Source: Cyanobacteria bacterium UBA5018
GTDB taxonomy: Bacteria; Cyanobacteriota; Cyanobacteriia; PCC-6307; Cyanobiaceae
Reading direction: 5' to 3'
Assembly: GCA_002396505.1 (NCBI GenBank)
Contig: DGYA01000028.1
Span: 1 to 28,032 of the forward strand
Length of the DNA: 28,032 nt
The position numbers and the translations under genes were made by a program. This document shows positions 1 through 9,365 of the stretch, piece after piece (the stretch's first letter is position 1; each line of letters begins with the position of its first letter). The notes under the pieces were generated by a model. It ran no database searches and had not been told where the DNA came from. It worked only from the letters and a program-made list of their open reading frames with translations.

Positions 1-980
1 TATTTTGTCGGGGGAACATATTGCCTCTGCCCGTAGATGCCTTTAAATGCTCCATCAAGACCGAATCCTTTTGGCCATTTGATCCATTCCTTCGGCAGCA
101 TAAAGCCCTGTCCAGAAGATCGGGGTGCAATTTCGTTCGTCGGAACTCCAAGGAACCGCTTACCTACAAGCTTGGATGATGGATCCCACTTAAAGGACTT
201 GAAATAGCTCCAAAATGATGAGGGTGATCCTTCTACAATCCAATCGCCTGGTCGTAAGCCTGGCAGACCCCAACGTGAGGTCGGAACTAAATCTTCTAAA
301 GGTATGCCAGCTTCACTTGCACTAACAGGAGTCCGATAGTATTCCGAAGACATGTTGTTTATGTCAATTTCAGCATCAGAAAGATCTGCGAAAGGATTCT
401 CAGGGGGAACAGAAGATTCCGCTCCTTCAATAGATTCAGCCATATTTGTTGCTCTAGCACCTACGGCACTTACGGCACCTCCTGCTGCGGCTGCTTTAGA
501 TAACATTGAAAGCCACTTGAGCGCGCCTGCGATTAAGATTCCCTTGGCAACATTATGAACAGTTTCTTTTGGAGTATCACCCAAAATTGTTGAGCCGATT
601 GCATCAACAGCTCCCCATGTATAATTCCATGCGGCAGGAGCATAATCACCCTGTCGAAACTGACCTCCTGCCGCAGTAAGAAAAGCAGCGGAACGAGCAA
701 GAGCGGCTCGTTTATCCCAAGGATCATACTTCTCACCGTAATAATGTAGAAGGTGATCCAGAGATTTACCAGAGTAATTATCCATCTCCATTTCTGCTAC
801 TAACAAATTTTCCGTTCGGTCTTCTGGTTTCGCAGTAATAACTATTTCTTTTGTCCTCTGTACAGTACGAAACTGACCATCAACTAATTCCAAAGATGGC
901 CCTTCTTGTACACTACCAACCAATCTCTTGATTTCTTTCTGTGCCCAATCATTATTCGGATCATCTTTTTTTGTATTGGT
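1..980 (-). other. Hypervariable C-terminal tip of the Rhs toxin (unknown activity)
   Basis: This segment encodes everything after the Rhs core motif NTDPNG, at least 325 residues. It is visibly richer in A and T than the rest of the gene. Its first part is polar and lysine-rich. A hydrophobic, alanine-rich stretch follows (GILIAGALKWLSML and AAAAGGAVSAVGA), and then a tryptophan-rich end (RPGDWIVEG, FKSFKWDP, KEWIKWPKGFGLDG, GIYGQRQY). In polymorphic Rhs and TcC proteins this position holds the effector domain, released by the core aspartyl protease. I do not recognise the fold or any catalytic motif. The last two bases of the window (TA in sense orientation) would begin either a Tyr or a stop codon, so the protein may end right here. 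Confidence 0.7.
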
Positions 981-3900
981 ATCTGTTCCATTCGGATCTG
1001 TATTTTTTATGGGACTATTATGCACATAAGCATACATATTAGTGCCATCGATTAAGCCTGCTGGATCTGAGCTTATCCACCTCCCCAACCAAGCCGCATA
1101 ATACCGCGCCCCATGATAATAAAGCCCCGTCTCCTCATCCCGCTCCTTCCCCGTATACCGATACCGCTTCAAACTCACCTCCGCCACACTGCGCCCCGCC
1201 TGATACGAAGTCGTACCGTAGGGATGGTATTCCTCATAGGAAAGCACATCGCCAGCCTTGTCCAGTTCCAAACTGGCAGACCCCAGATGGTTATCCAGTT
1301 GATAGCGCACCACTGCAACTAGATTCTCGATCCTGCCGCCCACGCCATCTTTTATCTCCAGCGTCTTCGTTTCCACCAGCGCCACCCGCCGCTGATCATC
1401 CATAACGTGCAGCGTTTCTCGCTCCAGCGTCACCGTCGTGCCATCGCCATTGTATTCGCGGTAAATCTCAAACCCACCCAGATAAATTCGCTCATTTTTG
1501 AGCGTCCCATTTTGCCGTTCCGTCACCTTACGCACCCGCTCGCCGCTGGCATCGTAAACAAAATACGTGGTTTCGGGCGTACCGCCATTGCGAACCTGTT
1601 GCGACGCTGCCTGGAGTTGATCCTTAAAATTCCACTGCATCAACGGTAGATGAGGCATTCGCGTCATATTGCCATGTTCGTCATAGCCATACTTCGCCGA
1701 GTAAGTTCCCGCTGCATCCCCCGGCAAACTGGTCGCTCGTAACCGATTGCTGCTGCTTTCATAGTCATAGGCACGATTCCAGCCCCCATTCTGGACGCTA
1801 TGAATCATCGCCAAGATGTTGCCCACCGCATCATAGTCATAACGTTCGGTGTAGTTCCGCAATGCCTGCATATCATTAGCATTGGGCAAATTCTGGAACG
1901 GGTAGTCGCGGTCATTATCCCGTGGGGCGATCGGTTGATAGTTGGTCTGTCCCGCGTGTTCTCGTCCCCTAGCTTCGATCAGCCGATACAGCGCATCATA
2001 GGTGTAGCGGGAAACAGGTTCTACCTGCTCGCCATCGTAAGCAATCACGGGTAACGCTGCGTCCCGAATCTCGGTAATATTGCCCACCGGGTCGTAGACA
2101 TAGTTCAGATCTTGCAGCGTGCCACTGTTCACCAGCAGCAAGGGAGAAGCCGCAAAGGCTCCCGTGCGAGTCGTATGCAGCCGCATCAAGCGGAACGTCT
2201 GAGTATCGTAGGTGTAAGCGGTGCTGCTGCTGTTGCCATAGTCCATGCGAATCCGCTGACCTTTGGCATCATAGTCAATATTCTTGACAATGCGATCGCT
2301 CGCCGTATTCGGGCTGAGCAGGGTTGTTGGCTCATTGGTTTGCCCTCCCCAGAGATCCACCCGTTCCAGCAAATTCGCTTCGTTATAACCAGGGCGAATC
2401 ACGTTGAACGTGCTGCCAAGTTTATTGCTATGGGGAGCAACCATCTGCACCGGACGGTTGAGCGCATCGTAACGGGTGCTGCTGCTAAACACCTCTTTTT
2501 CCAGTCCGGTCGCCTGCGACCAATCCGGTGTTTTCTTGTAGTTTTGAATCAATTGGCGGGTGCTGCGGAGCAGATTGCCTTTGAAATCAAACGCTTCCTC
2601 TGCACCCGTCGCTGGGTTTTGCCCTTTGCTAACCACAACCCCGGCAGTATCAAACTGTTGGTAAGGCTTGCCCCGCAGGTTCAATTGCAGTTTTGCCGCA
2701 TCGCTCAAACCGTTGCTGGGGGTATCCCCATAAACTACCTTTTCAAACTGAATTTCGCGATTTGCATTCAGCGGATCGGCACCTTTGACAAAGGAACCCG
2801 TGGGGCGATGCAGCTCATCGTATTCCGTGCGAAATCGATGCTTGCGATCGTCCCAAGCCAGCATCGGCTTCCCAGTTGCGTCATTCAGCATCCAGCGATC
2901 GCCCGCGTCCATACTGTGCTGAAATAGCAAATTTCCGGCAATGTCATAACAGGGCACAAACCCACTCACCGGATCAGTCAGTTGACTATCAGGCACGGGC
3001 AGCGTGATGTACTGCATCACCCGATTGTTACGCGCATCCCGAATCCACAGCGGCTTACCCTCAGCATCCAGCTTCGTAAAGGTCAGATACTTTTTGTCTT
3101 GCAATACCTCGGCATTGGTCCTGACCCGATTATGGGCGATCGACACCACCTCTCGTCCCAGACTATCCAGCAGCGTCAACGAGGGTGTATCGGCATGGGC
3201 CGCCGCAAGCTGAGCCGCCCGTCGCTCCCCTGCTTTATCAGACGTGCTATTACGAGCAAACCAGGTATTACCCGTTTCCAACACCGTATCGTTCGGGTCA
3301 TAGCTGGCGACCTGCCAGGGCGAAAACTCCACCCGACTGTAGGAACCATCGGGCAGCTCCGTCCGCACCGTCCGACCCGCTGCATCGTAATAGACGATCG
3401 GTGTCACCCCCTCTTCTCGGGGTTCCTCAAACCGATGCCCCACCGAGCTAAAGTAGGGTTCGTACTGTTTGACCGGCTTGCCCTTGTTATTGAGAATGGT
3501 CTTGCCGTTCGCTACCCAGCGCAGCGGTTGACCTGCCCGCTCCGGCTCCGCCTGCACCTTCTTCACCACCACAGCCCCCATACCATCGGAGTACTCAAAA
3601 CTAGCTTGCAGCGGGCTTTGTTCCCCGATCGCCAGCTGGCTCAGGTGCTTCTCTCGCCCAATCCCAACCGCACAGGCAGGGTGGGTGCCCCAGGTAATGT
3701 CGCCCTTGGCATTGCGGGTCTCGCCAAAATAGTAAACGTGACGAGCCGTGGCATTGCCCAACCAGCGCCGCGCTTGAGCTTCATCATAGGTAGGCGCATT
3801 AAAGAACGTTGTTAACTCAGTCAGTGCCGGATTCGCCAGGGCATCACTAAATCCCGTCAGGTTGTCGCCCTCAGTCCCCTTGCCCTTCACCACCATCGCC

Positions 3901-6900
3901 GTAGGCAACCCCAGCACATCGAAGTACACCTCCGAGAGATTGTGATTGATGTCCCTCATTTCCCGTGGAGCCATCACCCGAAAGTCAAATCCTGTGATGC
4001 GGGTCGTATTCCCCAGCATGTCAGTACTGGATTCCACATACAGGTCACGCCGGTCATATTTCAGCGTCGTGATATTGCCAAAGGCATCGGTATAGCGTTC
4101 TGGCAAGTAGAAATGCTGTGCCGCATCCGGCTCAAACCCGGCAATCCCGGAGCGAATCCAGTACTGCCCGGTGGTATCCATGCCTGGAAAGCGAGTCGCC
4201 AACGGTGCGCCGCTGAGGTAGCCGCTCACCTTCGCATCAGACAGCCTGCCCCGCTCCTCCGTCGCCAGCTTTGTCCCAAACACCGAACCCAGCAGATCTT
4301 CCGTCAGCGCCAACTTGTAGTTTTCATAGACCAACCCCAACCGCCCTAACTGACCAAAAGGCAGCGGATCGCTGAGTGCCAACCCATCATCTTTAAAGAA
4401 GAGCGTCCGAGCCTGCTCGACTAAACGCTTCTGGGGAGTGGTCCGGTTCGGTAGCTGGTGGTAAGAGATGTTCGGCACCGACTCCCCCGTAGACTGATGC
4501 ACTAGACTCAGCTGATAACGGCGGAGCTCATCAATAGCGAAGTAACGATTGTCACGCGGGTCAGAACTGGAGCGATCGCCCGCATCCTCTGGGCTAATGC
4601 CTGTTAATTCATAGGTCAGCACTTCACAGGGCACCCGCAAACGATAGCTATCCGCTGACTTAACATCGTTGGTAAAGCGCGTCTCCGTATAGGCCAGATG
4701 GGTTTCCCGTTGAACTTGGCGAATCAGATTAACTGCGTCGGTTGAGAGGGTACTATCCTCAAACTGCCCCAGACGGGGATAAACGACTGCGACTGACTGT
4801 AACATATTGCCATAGCCGTCAACCTTCAGATTCAACGTGTGAGCAATGCGGGGATCGGGCAGCAGATCATCTGGCCTCAGATCCATTTCATAGTGATAAG
4901 TTATTGCCTCGCTCTCAGTCACCAGAAAAACTGCATGGGGATTGCTCCCCTTCCCCTGGAGCCGCTGAATATGGCAATTGTGATAGGCCGTTGAGAACAA
5001 TTTCACCGGGCGATGTTCACCCCGCTCTAAGGCATCCACATCAAGCTCATACACCTCCTGGCGCAGCATCATGCCTTTGCAGGCTCGCAAGGCTTCCCGC
5101 CATTCTTCGGGGTTCAGATCTTGGTTATCCAGGTCGGGTTCTGGTAAGTCGTTCTCCTGAAAAGTGCCTAAGACATTGTCAACCCCCGGTTTCAGATCCT
5201 CAAACCAGTGGGGGAAATACTCCTGTTTAAACTGCGCCAGGATGCGTTTATTTTCGAGGAGCGCTCCCGTATGATGCCAGGTCACCGTCTTAATCGGTGG
5301 CTGATAAAGCGTTTTGTCTGCCGTGATATAGGGACTGGCGGCGTTGCCATTAGCAAAATCACCATAGGACTCCACGTCCAATTGCTCTACCCGACCAAAG
5401 CCTCGAAACTCTCGTTCGATGCCATCAAAATAGCCGTGGTGATAGGTATAACTTGTAGAAAAGCGAATCTGCCGCCATTTATCCGTAACCGTAACCTTTT
5501 CAACGCAATGTACCGGGAGCGGTAACTTCGTAATCCAAGGCTTGCCTGCTAAGCGATCCTGCACATAAAACTTAGTCGAGGGCGCATACTGCACAACGGT
5601 TTCTGCGCCCAGATTGTTCACGGTCTTGACCAACAGATGGGGCTTTTGACCGCCCATCAAGTCGATATAGCGCATCACCCGCCGCTCATTCCCCGGCAGC
5701 GGCGAAGACCAGACCAGACAAGCTGTGCCATTGCCCAACAGGTCGATCGCCGTTACAGATGCCACACTATCGAGCAACGGGAGCGATCGCACCACCCGCT
5801 TCGTCGCCCAGCCATTCCCCGACTGGTTGAAATAAACCTGCACCCCTTCCCCACTCAGGTACAGAATATCTGTCGTCCCCGACCCATCAATATCCGCCAA
5901 CACAATCCGCCGCTGATTGAAAAGTTCCAGCGCATCAAACCAGGGCGCATTGTCCATCGTCACCTTCGCCCCAAACCGCCCGTAGCCCAGATTTGGCCAA
6001 TAACACACCTCCCCATTGCGAATCCGCACAATATCCGTCAACCCATCCCCTGACATATCCGCCAGGTGAATCGTTTGCGTGCTATCGGCAAACACCACCC
6101 GCGGCCCCTTCTCCTCATCCCATGGCTGGCTTACTCGCTGTGCCGCCCCAAAGCCCTCCTCCGCCAGCGAAGGATGCCAAACAAAACAGTTCTCCTCCGT
6201 GATCAGAATGTCACTGTGCCCATCCCCATCCAGATCAATGAACCTGAGATTCGGATTATCCCAATCCACATTCGGCAACGACCTAAACGCACGAAACGAC
6301 TCCCATGCCTCATCCATCGTTCGCTCATAAAACCCCGGCACCGCCCCCCGCAGCGTCACCACATCCGGTCGCCCATCCCCCGCTAAATCCAAAAACTGCG
6401 CCCCATTTGCCAACCCACTCACCGGCTGACTCGCCACCAACTCCACTGCCCCAAATCGGGCCGCAACCCTTTGGGGTTCTGCCACTACCGCATTCGTTGG
6501 ACTGAGGTTCCGCTTATAAAACCAGCTCCCCCCCTGCTCCGTCAGAATCCCCGACAACCCCTCGCCATCGAGATCAATCCACTGATAGCGCGCCCCATCC
6601 AACCTCTGAGGCAAATTCTCCAAACTCTCAGGATCAACCTCCCGTACCGTCTCATCAATCTTCGGCTCACTATAGGTAAACTCCAGCGGCGGTAAAGACT
6701 GCTTCAGATACCCAGCGCCATCACGCTTGTAGCCCGTTTGAGACGCCGACAGCAGCTGCGAATAAATGGGATTACGAACATCCGCTTTATCTTGCTGTTG
6801 GGAATAGTGGAAATCCGTCGATCGCACCAAACAATTCTTCCCCACCCCTGTCTCATTCTCAAAGTGATGAAACATCAGCACCCGCTGACAGAGACGATAG

Positions 6901-7838
6901 GTGCGAACTTCAAAGCCCGAACGGTAGCTCGAATACGGATCATTCCGCAACGCCCAGGCCCCAGCATCACCTGGCTTGGGATTCACTACATCATGCTCCC
7001 CATAGTCAAACACCACCTCAAACAGCCAATCGTTTCGCCTACTAAGATCCTCATTTGTCTGTCGAGGCAACTGATTCCCATAGTAAATGTGCTTTAAGTA
7101 GCGATTTGCCGATCGACTCTCCGGCGTGCGATTACGCTCGTGGACGTAAGCAGCGCTAATCCCCTCGGTGTTCTCAGTTTTATATTGATATCGAATCGCG
7201 TTGCCCTTCTCATCGTAGCTTTCGCAAATCAGCCAGCTAAACACATGTTTGGGATCGCCGGGATTGGCTATGCGACTCATTTCTGTTTGGCCGTATAGCG
7301 TTGTAATATTGTCCTTAGAGGTTGATCGCCAATGCATCTCGTCCGAATCTAGCTTAGTCCACCGTTCAATCCGAGCAAACAACCCCTCAATCCTAGGTCG
7401 ATACCGACGGATTTGATAGCCATTTCTTGTAAATTCATCGACGGTACCATTGGACCTCAGGGCAGGCACCAAATCTTCTGCGCCAGATAGGATGAAAGCA
7501 TCTGAATCTCCAGCATCCCAGTAACGCGGCAATCCCTTATCCGTCTTGCGGGTAATTGAGGGTATCGATAGATTCCAGCCTAGCCCAAATATACCGTTCC
7601 CTGCTCCAGAGTCATAGGAAACCGATAGCTGCGGCCCAAACCCTGAACGACCTGGACTTGTGGCAATGGGAACAGACATTGAGCCAGTCCCTGTGATAGG
7701 ATTAGTTGCAAATTTCTCTCCCATACCCTTAATTGCCCCACCGCCTTTGGGCAGTGACATCTCAGGAGGTGAGGCAAAGTAGCTTTTGTCAGACTCTTGA
7801 GTCTGTTTACTGCTAGCCTGTGCGGTTTGATTGTTCAC
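1..7838 (-). CDS. Giant SpvB/TcdB-Rhs toxin (TcB-TcC fusion type), 3' end outside window
   Basis: Read on the minus strand, the frame stays open from a GTG at 7838 to the left edge: 2612 codons plus 2 bases, with no stop seen. After about 27 residues comes SLPKGGGAIKGMGEKF, the hallmark start of SpvB/TcdB proteins. FG-GAP-like motifs follow (LDGDGHSDI about residue 530, DMSGDGLTDI about 590, DIDGSGTTDI about 650), then the mid-region motif EREFRGFGRVEQ near 800, many YD repeats (about 1450-2060) and an Rhs core (KERDEETGLYYHGARYY, then SSDPAGL and NTDPNG, about 2230-2285). In the family, TcB and TcC form a cocoon that encloses and releases the C-terminal toxin; here both halves lie in one chain. 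I chose GTG 7838 because residues before the conserved motif resemble family members; ATG 7760 is the alternative. No TcA partner or immunity gene is visible. The toxin activity is unrecognised. Confidence 0.88.
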   Translation of the reverse strand, partial: MNNQTAQASSKQTQESDKSYFASPPEMSLPKGGGAIKGMGEKFATNPITGTGSMSVPIATSPGRSGFGPQLSVSYDSGAGNGIFGLGWNLSIPSITRKTDKGLPRYWDAGDSDAFILSGAEDLVPALRSNGTVDEFTRNGYQIRRYRPRIEGLFARIERWTKLDSDEMHWRSTSKDNITTLYGQTEMSRIANPGDPKHVFSWLICESYDEKGNAIRYQYKTENTEGISAAYVHERNRTPESRSANRYLKHIYYGNQLPRQTNEDLSRRNDWLFEVVFDYGEHDVVNPKPGDAGAWALRNDPYSSYRSGFEVRTYRLCQRVLMFHHFENETGVGKNCLVRSTDFHYSQQQDKADVRNPIYSQLLSASQTGYKRDGAGYLKQSLPPLEFTYSEPKIDETVREVDPESLENLPQRLDGARYQWIDLDGEGLSGILTEQGGSWFYKRNLSPTNAVVAEPQRVAARFGAVELVASQPVSGLANGAQFLDLAGDGRPDVVTLRGAVPGFYERTMDEAWESFRAFRSLPNVDWDNPNLRFIDLDGDGHSDILITEENCFVWHPSLAEEGFGAAQRVSQPWDEEKGPRVVFADSTQTIHLADMSGDGLTDIVRIRNGEVCYWPNLGYGRFGAKVTMDNAPWFDALELFNQRRIVLADIDGSGTTDILYLSGEGVQVYFNQSGNGWATKRVVRSLPLLDSVASVTAIDLLGNGTACLVWSSPLPGNERRVMRYIDLMGGQKPHLLVKTVNNLGAETVVQYAPSTKFYVQDRLAGKPWITKLPLPVHCVEKVTVTDKWRQIRFSTSYTYHHGYFDGIEREFRGFGRVEQLDVESYGDFANGNAASPYITADKTLYQPPIKTVTWHHTGALLENKRILAQFKQEYFPHWFEDLKPGVDNVLGTFQENDLPEPDLDNQDLNPEEWREALRACKGMMLRQEVYELDVDALERGEHRPVKLFSTAYHNCHIQRLQGKGSNPHAVFLVTESEAITYHYEMDLRPDDLLPDPRIAHTLNLKVDGYGNMLQSVAVVYPRLGQFEDSTLSTDAVNLIRQVQRETHLAYTETRFTNDVKSADSYRLRVPCEVLTYELTGISPEDAGDRSSSDPRDNRYFAIDELRRYQLSLVHQSTGESVPNISYHQLPNRTTPQKRLVEQARTLFFKDDGLALSDPLPFGQLGRLGLVYENYKLALTEDLLGSVFGTKLATEERGRLSDAKVSGYLSGAPLATRFPGMDTTGQYWIRSGIAGFEPDAAQHFYLPERYTDAFGNITTLKYDRRDLYVESSTDMLGNTTRITGFDFRVMAPREMRDINHNLSEVYFDVLGLPTAMVVKGKGTEGDNLTGFSDALANPALTELTTFFNAPTYDEAQARRWLGNATARHVYYFGETRNAKGDITWGTHPACAVGIGREKHLSQLAIGEQSPLQASFEYSDGMGAVVVKKVQAEPERAGQPLRWVANGKTILNNKGKPVKQYEPYFSSVGHRFEEPREEGVTPIVYYDAAGRTVRTELPDGSYSRVEFSPWQVASYDPNDTVLETGNTWFARNSTSDKAGERRAAQLAAAHADTPSLTLLDSLGREVVSIAHNRVRTNAEVLQDKKYLTFTKLDAEGKPLWIRDARNNRVMQYITLPVPDSQLTDPVSGFVPCYDIAGNLLFQHSMDAGDRWMLNDATGKPMLAWDDRKHRFRTEYDELHRPTGSFVKGADPLNANREIQFEKVVYGDTPSNGLSDAAKLQLNLRGKPYQQFDTAGVVVSKGQNPATGAEEAFDFKGNLLRSTRQLIQNYKKTPDWSQATGLEKEVFSSSTRYDALNRPVQMVAPHSNKLGSTFNVIRPGYNEANLLERVDLWGGQTNEPTTLLSPNTASDRIVKNIDYDAKGQRIRMDYGNSSSTAYTYDTQTFRLMRLHTTRTGAFAASPLLLVNSGTLQDLNYVYDPVGNITEIRDAALPVIAYDGEQVEPVSRYTYDALYRLIEARGREHAGQTNYQPIAPRDNDRDYPFQNLPNANDMQALRNYTERYDYDAVGNILAMIHSVQNGGWNRAYDYESSSNRLRATSLPGDAAGTYSAKYGYDEHGNMTRMPHLPLMQWNFKDQLQAASQQVRNGGTPETTYFVYDASGERVRKVTERQNGTLKNERIYLGGFEIYREYNGDGTTVTLERETLHVMDDQRRVALVETKTLEIKDGVGGRIENLVAVVRYQLDNHLGSASLELDKAGDVLSYEEYHPYGTTSYQAGRSVAEVSLKRYRYTGKERDEETGLYYHGARYYAAWLGRWISSDPAGLIDGTNMYAYVHNSPIKNTDPNGTDTNTKKDDPNNDWAQKEIKRLVGSVQEGPSLELVDGQFRTVQRTKEIVITAKPEDRTENLLVAEMEMDNYSGKSLDHLLHYYGEKYDPWDKRAALARSAAFLTAAGGQFRQGDYAPAAWNYTWGAVDAIGSTILGDTPKETVHNVAKGILIAGALKWLSMLSKAAAAGGAVSAVGARATNMAESIEGAESSVPPENPFADLSDAEIDINNMSSEYYRTPVSASEAGIPLEDLVPTSRWGLPGLRPGDWIVEGSPSSFWSYFKSFKWDPSSKLVGKRFLGVPTNEIAPRSSGQGFMLPKEWIKWPKGFGLDGAFKGIYGQRQYVPPTK

Positions 7839-8344
7839 GTCTTACTTATGCAAAAAGATGGGGCTGTCTTCTCGGGAGCCGGAACTGATGCAGGTTTCCG
7901 TCGAGGAAATAGAGATCAAATAGAGCTTATGTGGGCACTTTTGATGTCAAGTACATATTTCATTTTGTCGTCGGCATAAGGCGGCCTCAAGTATTGCATT
8001 GATATTGATATTTTGGAGATGAGGGTTCACGAGGGATTGCCGCAACCTTTAGCTGAAGCCGCCGAACCAATTACTCGTTGGTTCCGCGAACAACTCCCCA
8101 GGTCCGCTCTCTTGCCTTGAACCACTCGAAAGGTGGCTGGAGTGGTTGCTTTAAATGCTGGTTCTGACCAGCGCTTTGAGTGGAACTTTGGTTTTCTAGC
8201 AGTGGTCCACGGTTCCGATATCCTCCGTTTACATTTCTTTGCAATGTCCGCTGGCTTGGGCGGCCTAAGTGGACCACGGTTGAGCCCATGGGTTTAGACG
8301 ATGGTAGTTCTCCCATCGCTTCGGCCCAGTAATCCCTGAACCGC
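7839..8344. other. Spacer between toxin gene and core genes; short repeats, no gene supported
   Basis: About 500 bases lie between the toxin start and the secreted-protein gene. Open frames here have no family features and no convincing ribosome binding site. The right half has repeated AGTGG/CCACT words: an AACCACT...AGTGGTT inverted repeat at 8120-8147 and two copies of AGTGG(T/A)CCACGGTT at 8201-8214 and 8268-8281. The segment may be decayed mobile DNA or the edge of the transferred toxin region; that is inference. Confidence 0.5.
8201..8281. repeat. Two direct copies of AGTGG(T/A)CCACGGTT, 67 bases apart
   Basis: Copies lie at 8201-8214 and 8268-8281 and match at 13 of 14 bases. Each begins with a nearly perfect 10-base palindrome (AGTGGTCCAC or AGTGGACCAC). 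A nearby AACCACT/AGTGGTT inverted repeat at 8120-8147 uses the same words. They could be protein-binding sites or mobile-element scars; nothing in the sequence decides. Confidence 0.5.
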
Positions 8345-8644
8345 TCAGCTCCACAACGGGCCAAACAGGATTGGCATCCAGGTGGGTTTGGCCTTGGTGG
8401 AGGAACTCCAGTTCAGCCGGCAGGTGAATGCATAACTGCCATTGGATTCGTTATTTTGCTTTACCCTCATAGTGGTGACGATGCCGTTTTGGGGCACCAG
8501 GGCCTGGGCGCGGTTGCAGGCATCCACCTCCGAGACGGTGGAGCGAAATTGCACCGAGTCGGCGCGGGCGGGCAGGCAGATCAGGGCCGGGGAGATGCTG
8601 GCTGCCAGGCCCAGACCGGCCAACAAGAGGAGAGGGCGCAGCAT
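8345..8644 (-). CDS. Small secreted hypothetical protein
   Basis: A 99-residue protein starting at an ATG. Residues 1-28 form a typical Sec signal peptide: the short positive start MLRP, a Leu/Ala-rich core, and an ARA-D cleavage site. The mature part of about 70 residues contains two cysteines (DACNRAQ and FTCRLNW) that could form one disulfide in the periplasm. I recognise no named family. It lies 33 bases downstream of the 2OG oxygenase gene on the same strand and is probably cotranscribed with it. The protein probably acts outside the cytoplasm; its function is unknown. Confidence 0.75.
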   Translation of the reverse strand: MLRPLLLLAGLGLAASISPALICLPARADSVQFRSTVSEVDACNRAQALVPQNGIVTTMRVKQNNESNGSYAFTCRLNWSSSTKAKPTWMPILFGPLWS

Positions 8645-8677
8645 GGCGGGGCAATCGAGGAGTGGATTGCTTCCTGT

Positions 8678-9304
8678 CTAGACACTTTTGGCGAGGCGCT
8701 CCACGTAGGCCTCCAGTTTGCCTACGTTGATCCAGCCCGTGGCGATGGTTTTGCACTGCTCCTGGCTCACCCTGCCGCGGTGCACGTGGGACATGCCGGC
8801 CGGAAAAATCGCCATCTGGCCGCGCACTGCCTCCACATGGTGCTGCTGCCAGAGGAATTCGGTGCCGGCCTTGTCTACGTCATTGCAGTAGAGAATCCAG
8901 GCCAGCACCCGCTTGATCGGTTCGGTGGCATCCTCAGATGTGGTCCAGTCGCAATGCCAATTCTTAAAACCCTCGCCGGCTTCGTAGTGCTGCAGGTTGA
9001 AGATCGGGTTGACGAATAGGGAGCGCTCCGGCACCACCTCCAGGAACTGGCGTCGCTGGCTGAGGTACTGCTTCAGACAGCCCGATACGGCCAACATGAT
9101 CGCATCGGCCAGTTGATGGGCCTCCGGGTCACTGCGATCTAGCCACACCAGGGAGATATCGGTGGAGACCTTGTCTGGATTGGCATTGCCGCCACCGAAG
9201 CTGACGCCACGGCTATGCAGGTCGCTGCGGCGCTGAAAAAAATCGATCGCCTGGTCCCCCAGGGCGGCCAGGGCCTCATTGCGGTAGGTGGCGATCAGCT
9301 GCAT
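8678..9304 (-). CDS. 2OG-Fe(II) oxygenase family protein
   Basis: A 208-residue protein. The double-stranded beta-helix signature of 2-oxoglutarate/Fe(II)-dependent dioxygenases is present: an HxD motif in NWHCDWTT, and a distal histidine in SHVHRGRV followed by KTIATGWIN, where a basic residue would bind 2-oxoglutarate. Family members hydroxylate proteins or small molecules using O2; the substrate here cannot be told. The frame extends upstream to 9529, but those 75 residues look non-coding and overlap a divergent small ORF. I therefore placed the start at the ATG of MQLIATYRNEAL. No strong ribosome binding site precedes it. The secreted-protein gene follows directly, suggesting a two-gene unit. 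Confidence 0.85.
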   Translation of the reverse strand: MQLIATYRNEALAALGDQAIDFFQRRSDLHSRGVSFGGGNANPDKVSTDISLVWLDRSDPEAHQLADAIMLAVSGCLKQYLSQRRQFLEVVPERSLFVNPIFNLQHYEAGEGFKNWHCDWTTSEDATEPIKRVLAWILYCNDVDKAGTEFLWQQHHVEAVRGQMAIFPAGMSHVHRGRVSQEQCKTIATGWINVGKLEAYVERLAKSV

Positions 9305-9365
9305 CGGGCGCCAGGGGGCTCTAGCTGCGGGCAACCTAGAGGGCCGATCGCAATGGAGTGTGGCG

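Noticed and set aside
2112..3815. Long plus-strand open frames (2112-2927 and 2982-3815)
   Set aside because: They lie antisense to the Rhs toxin, whose minus-strand frame shows clear family motifs throughout; the plus-strand translations have none.
7764..7979. Perfect AGGAGGTGA on the plus strand followed by a 60-codon frame from 7797
   Set aside because: The distance to the TTG start is too long, the frame overlaps the 5' end of the toxin gene in antisense, and the product has no family features.
8120..8147. Inverted repeat AACCACT/AGTGGTT as a terminator
   Set aside because: There is no T run on either side and the loop is 14 bases, so a rho-independent terminator is not supported.
8071..8364. 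97-codon minus-strand frame
   Set aside because: The composition is not protein-like, it overlaps the end of the secreted-protein gene, and it contains the direct repeats.
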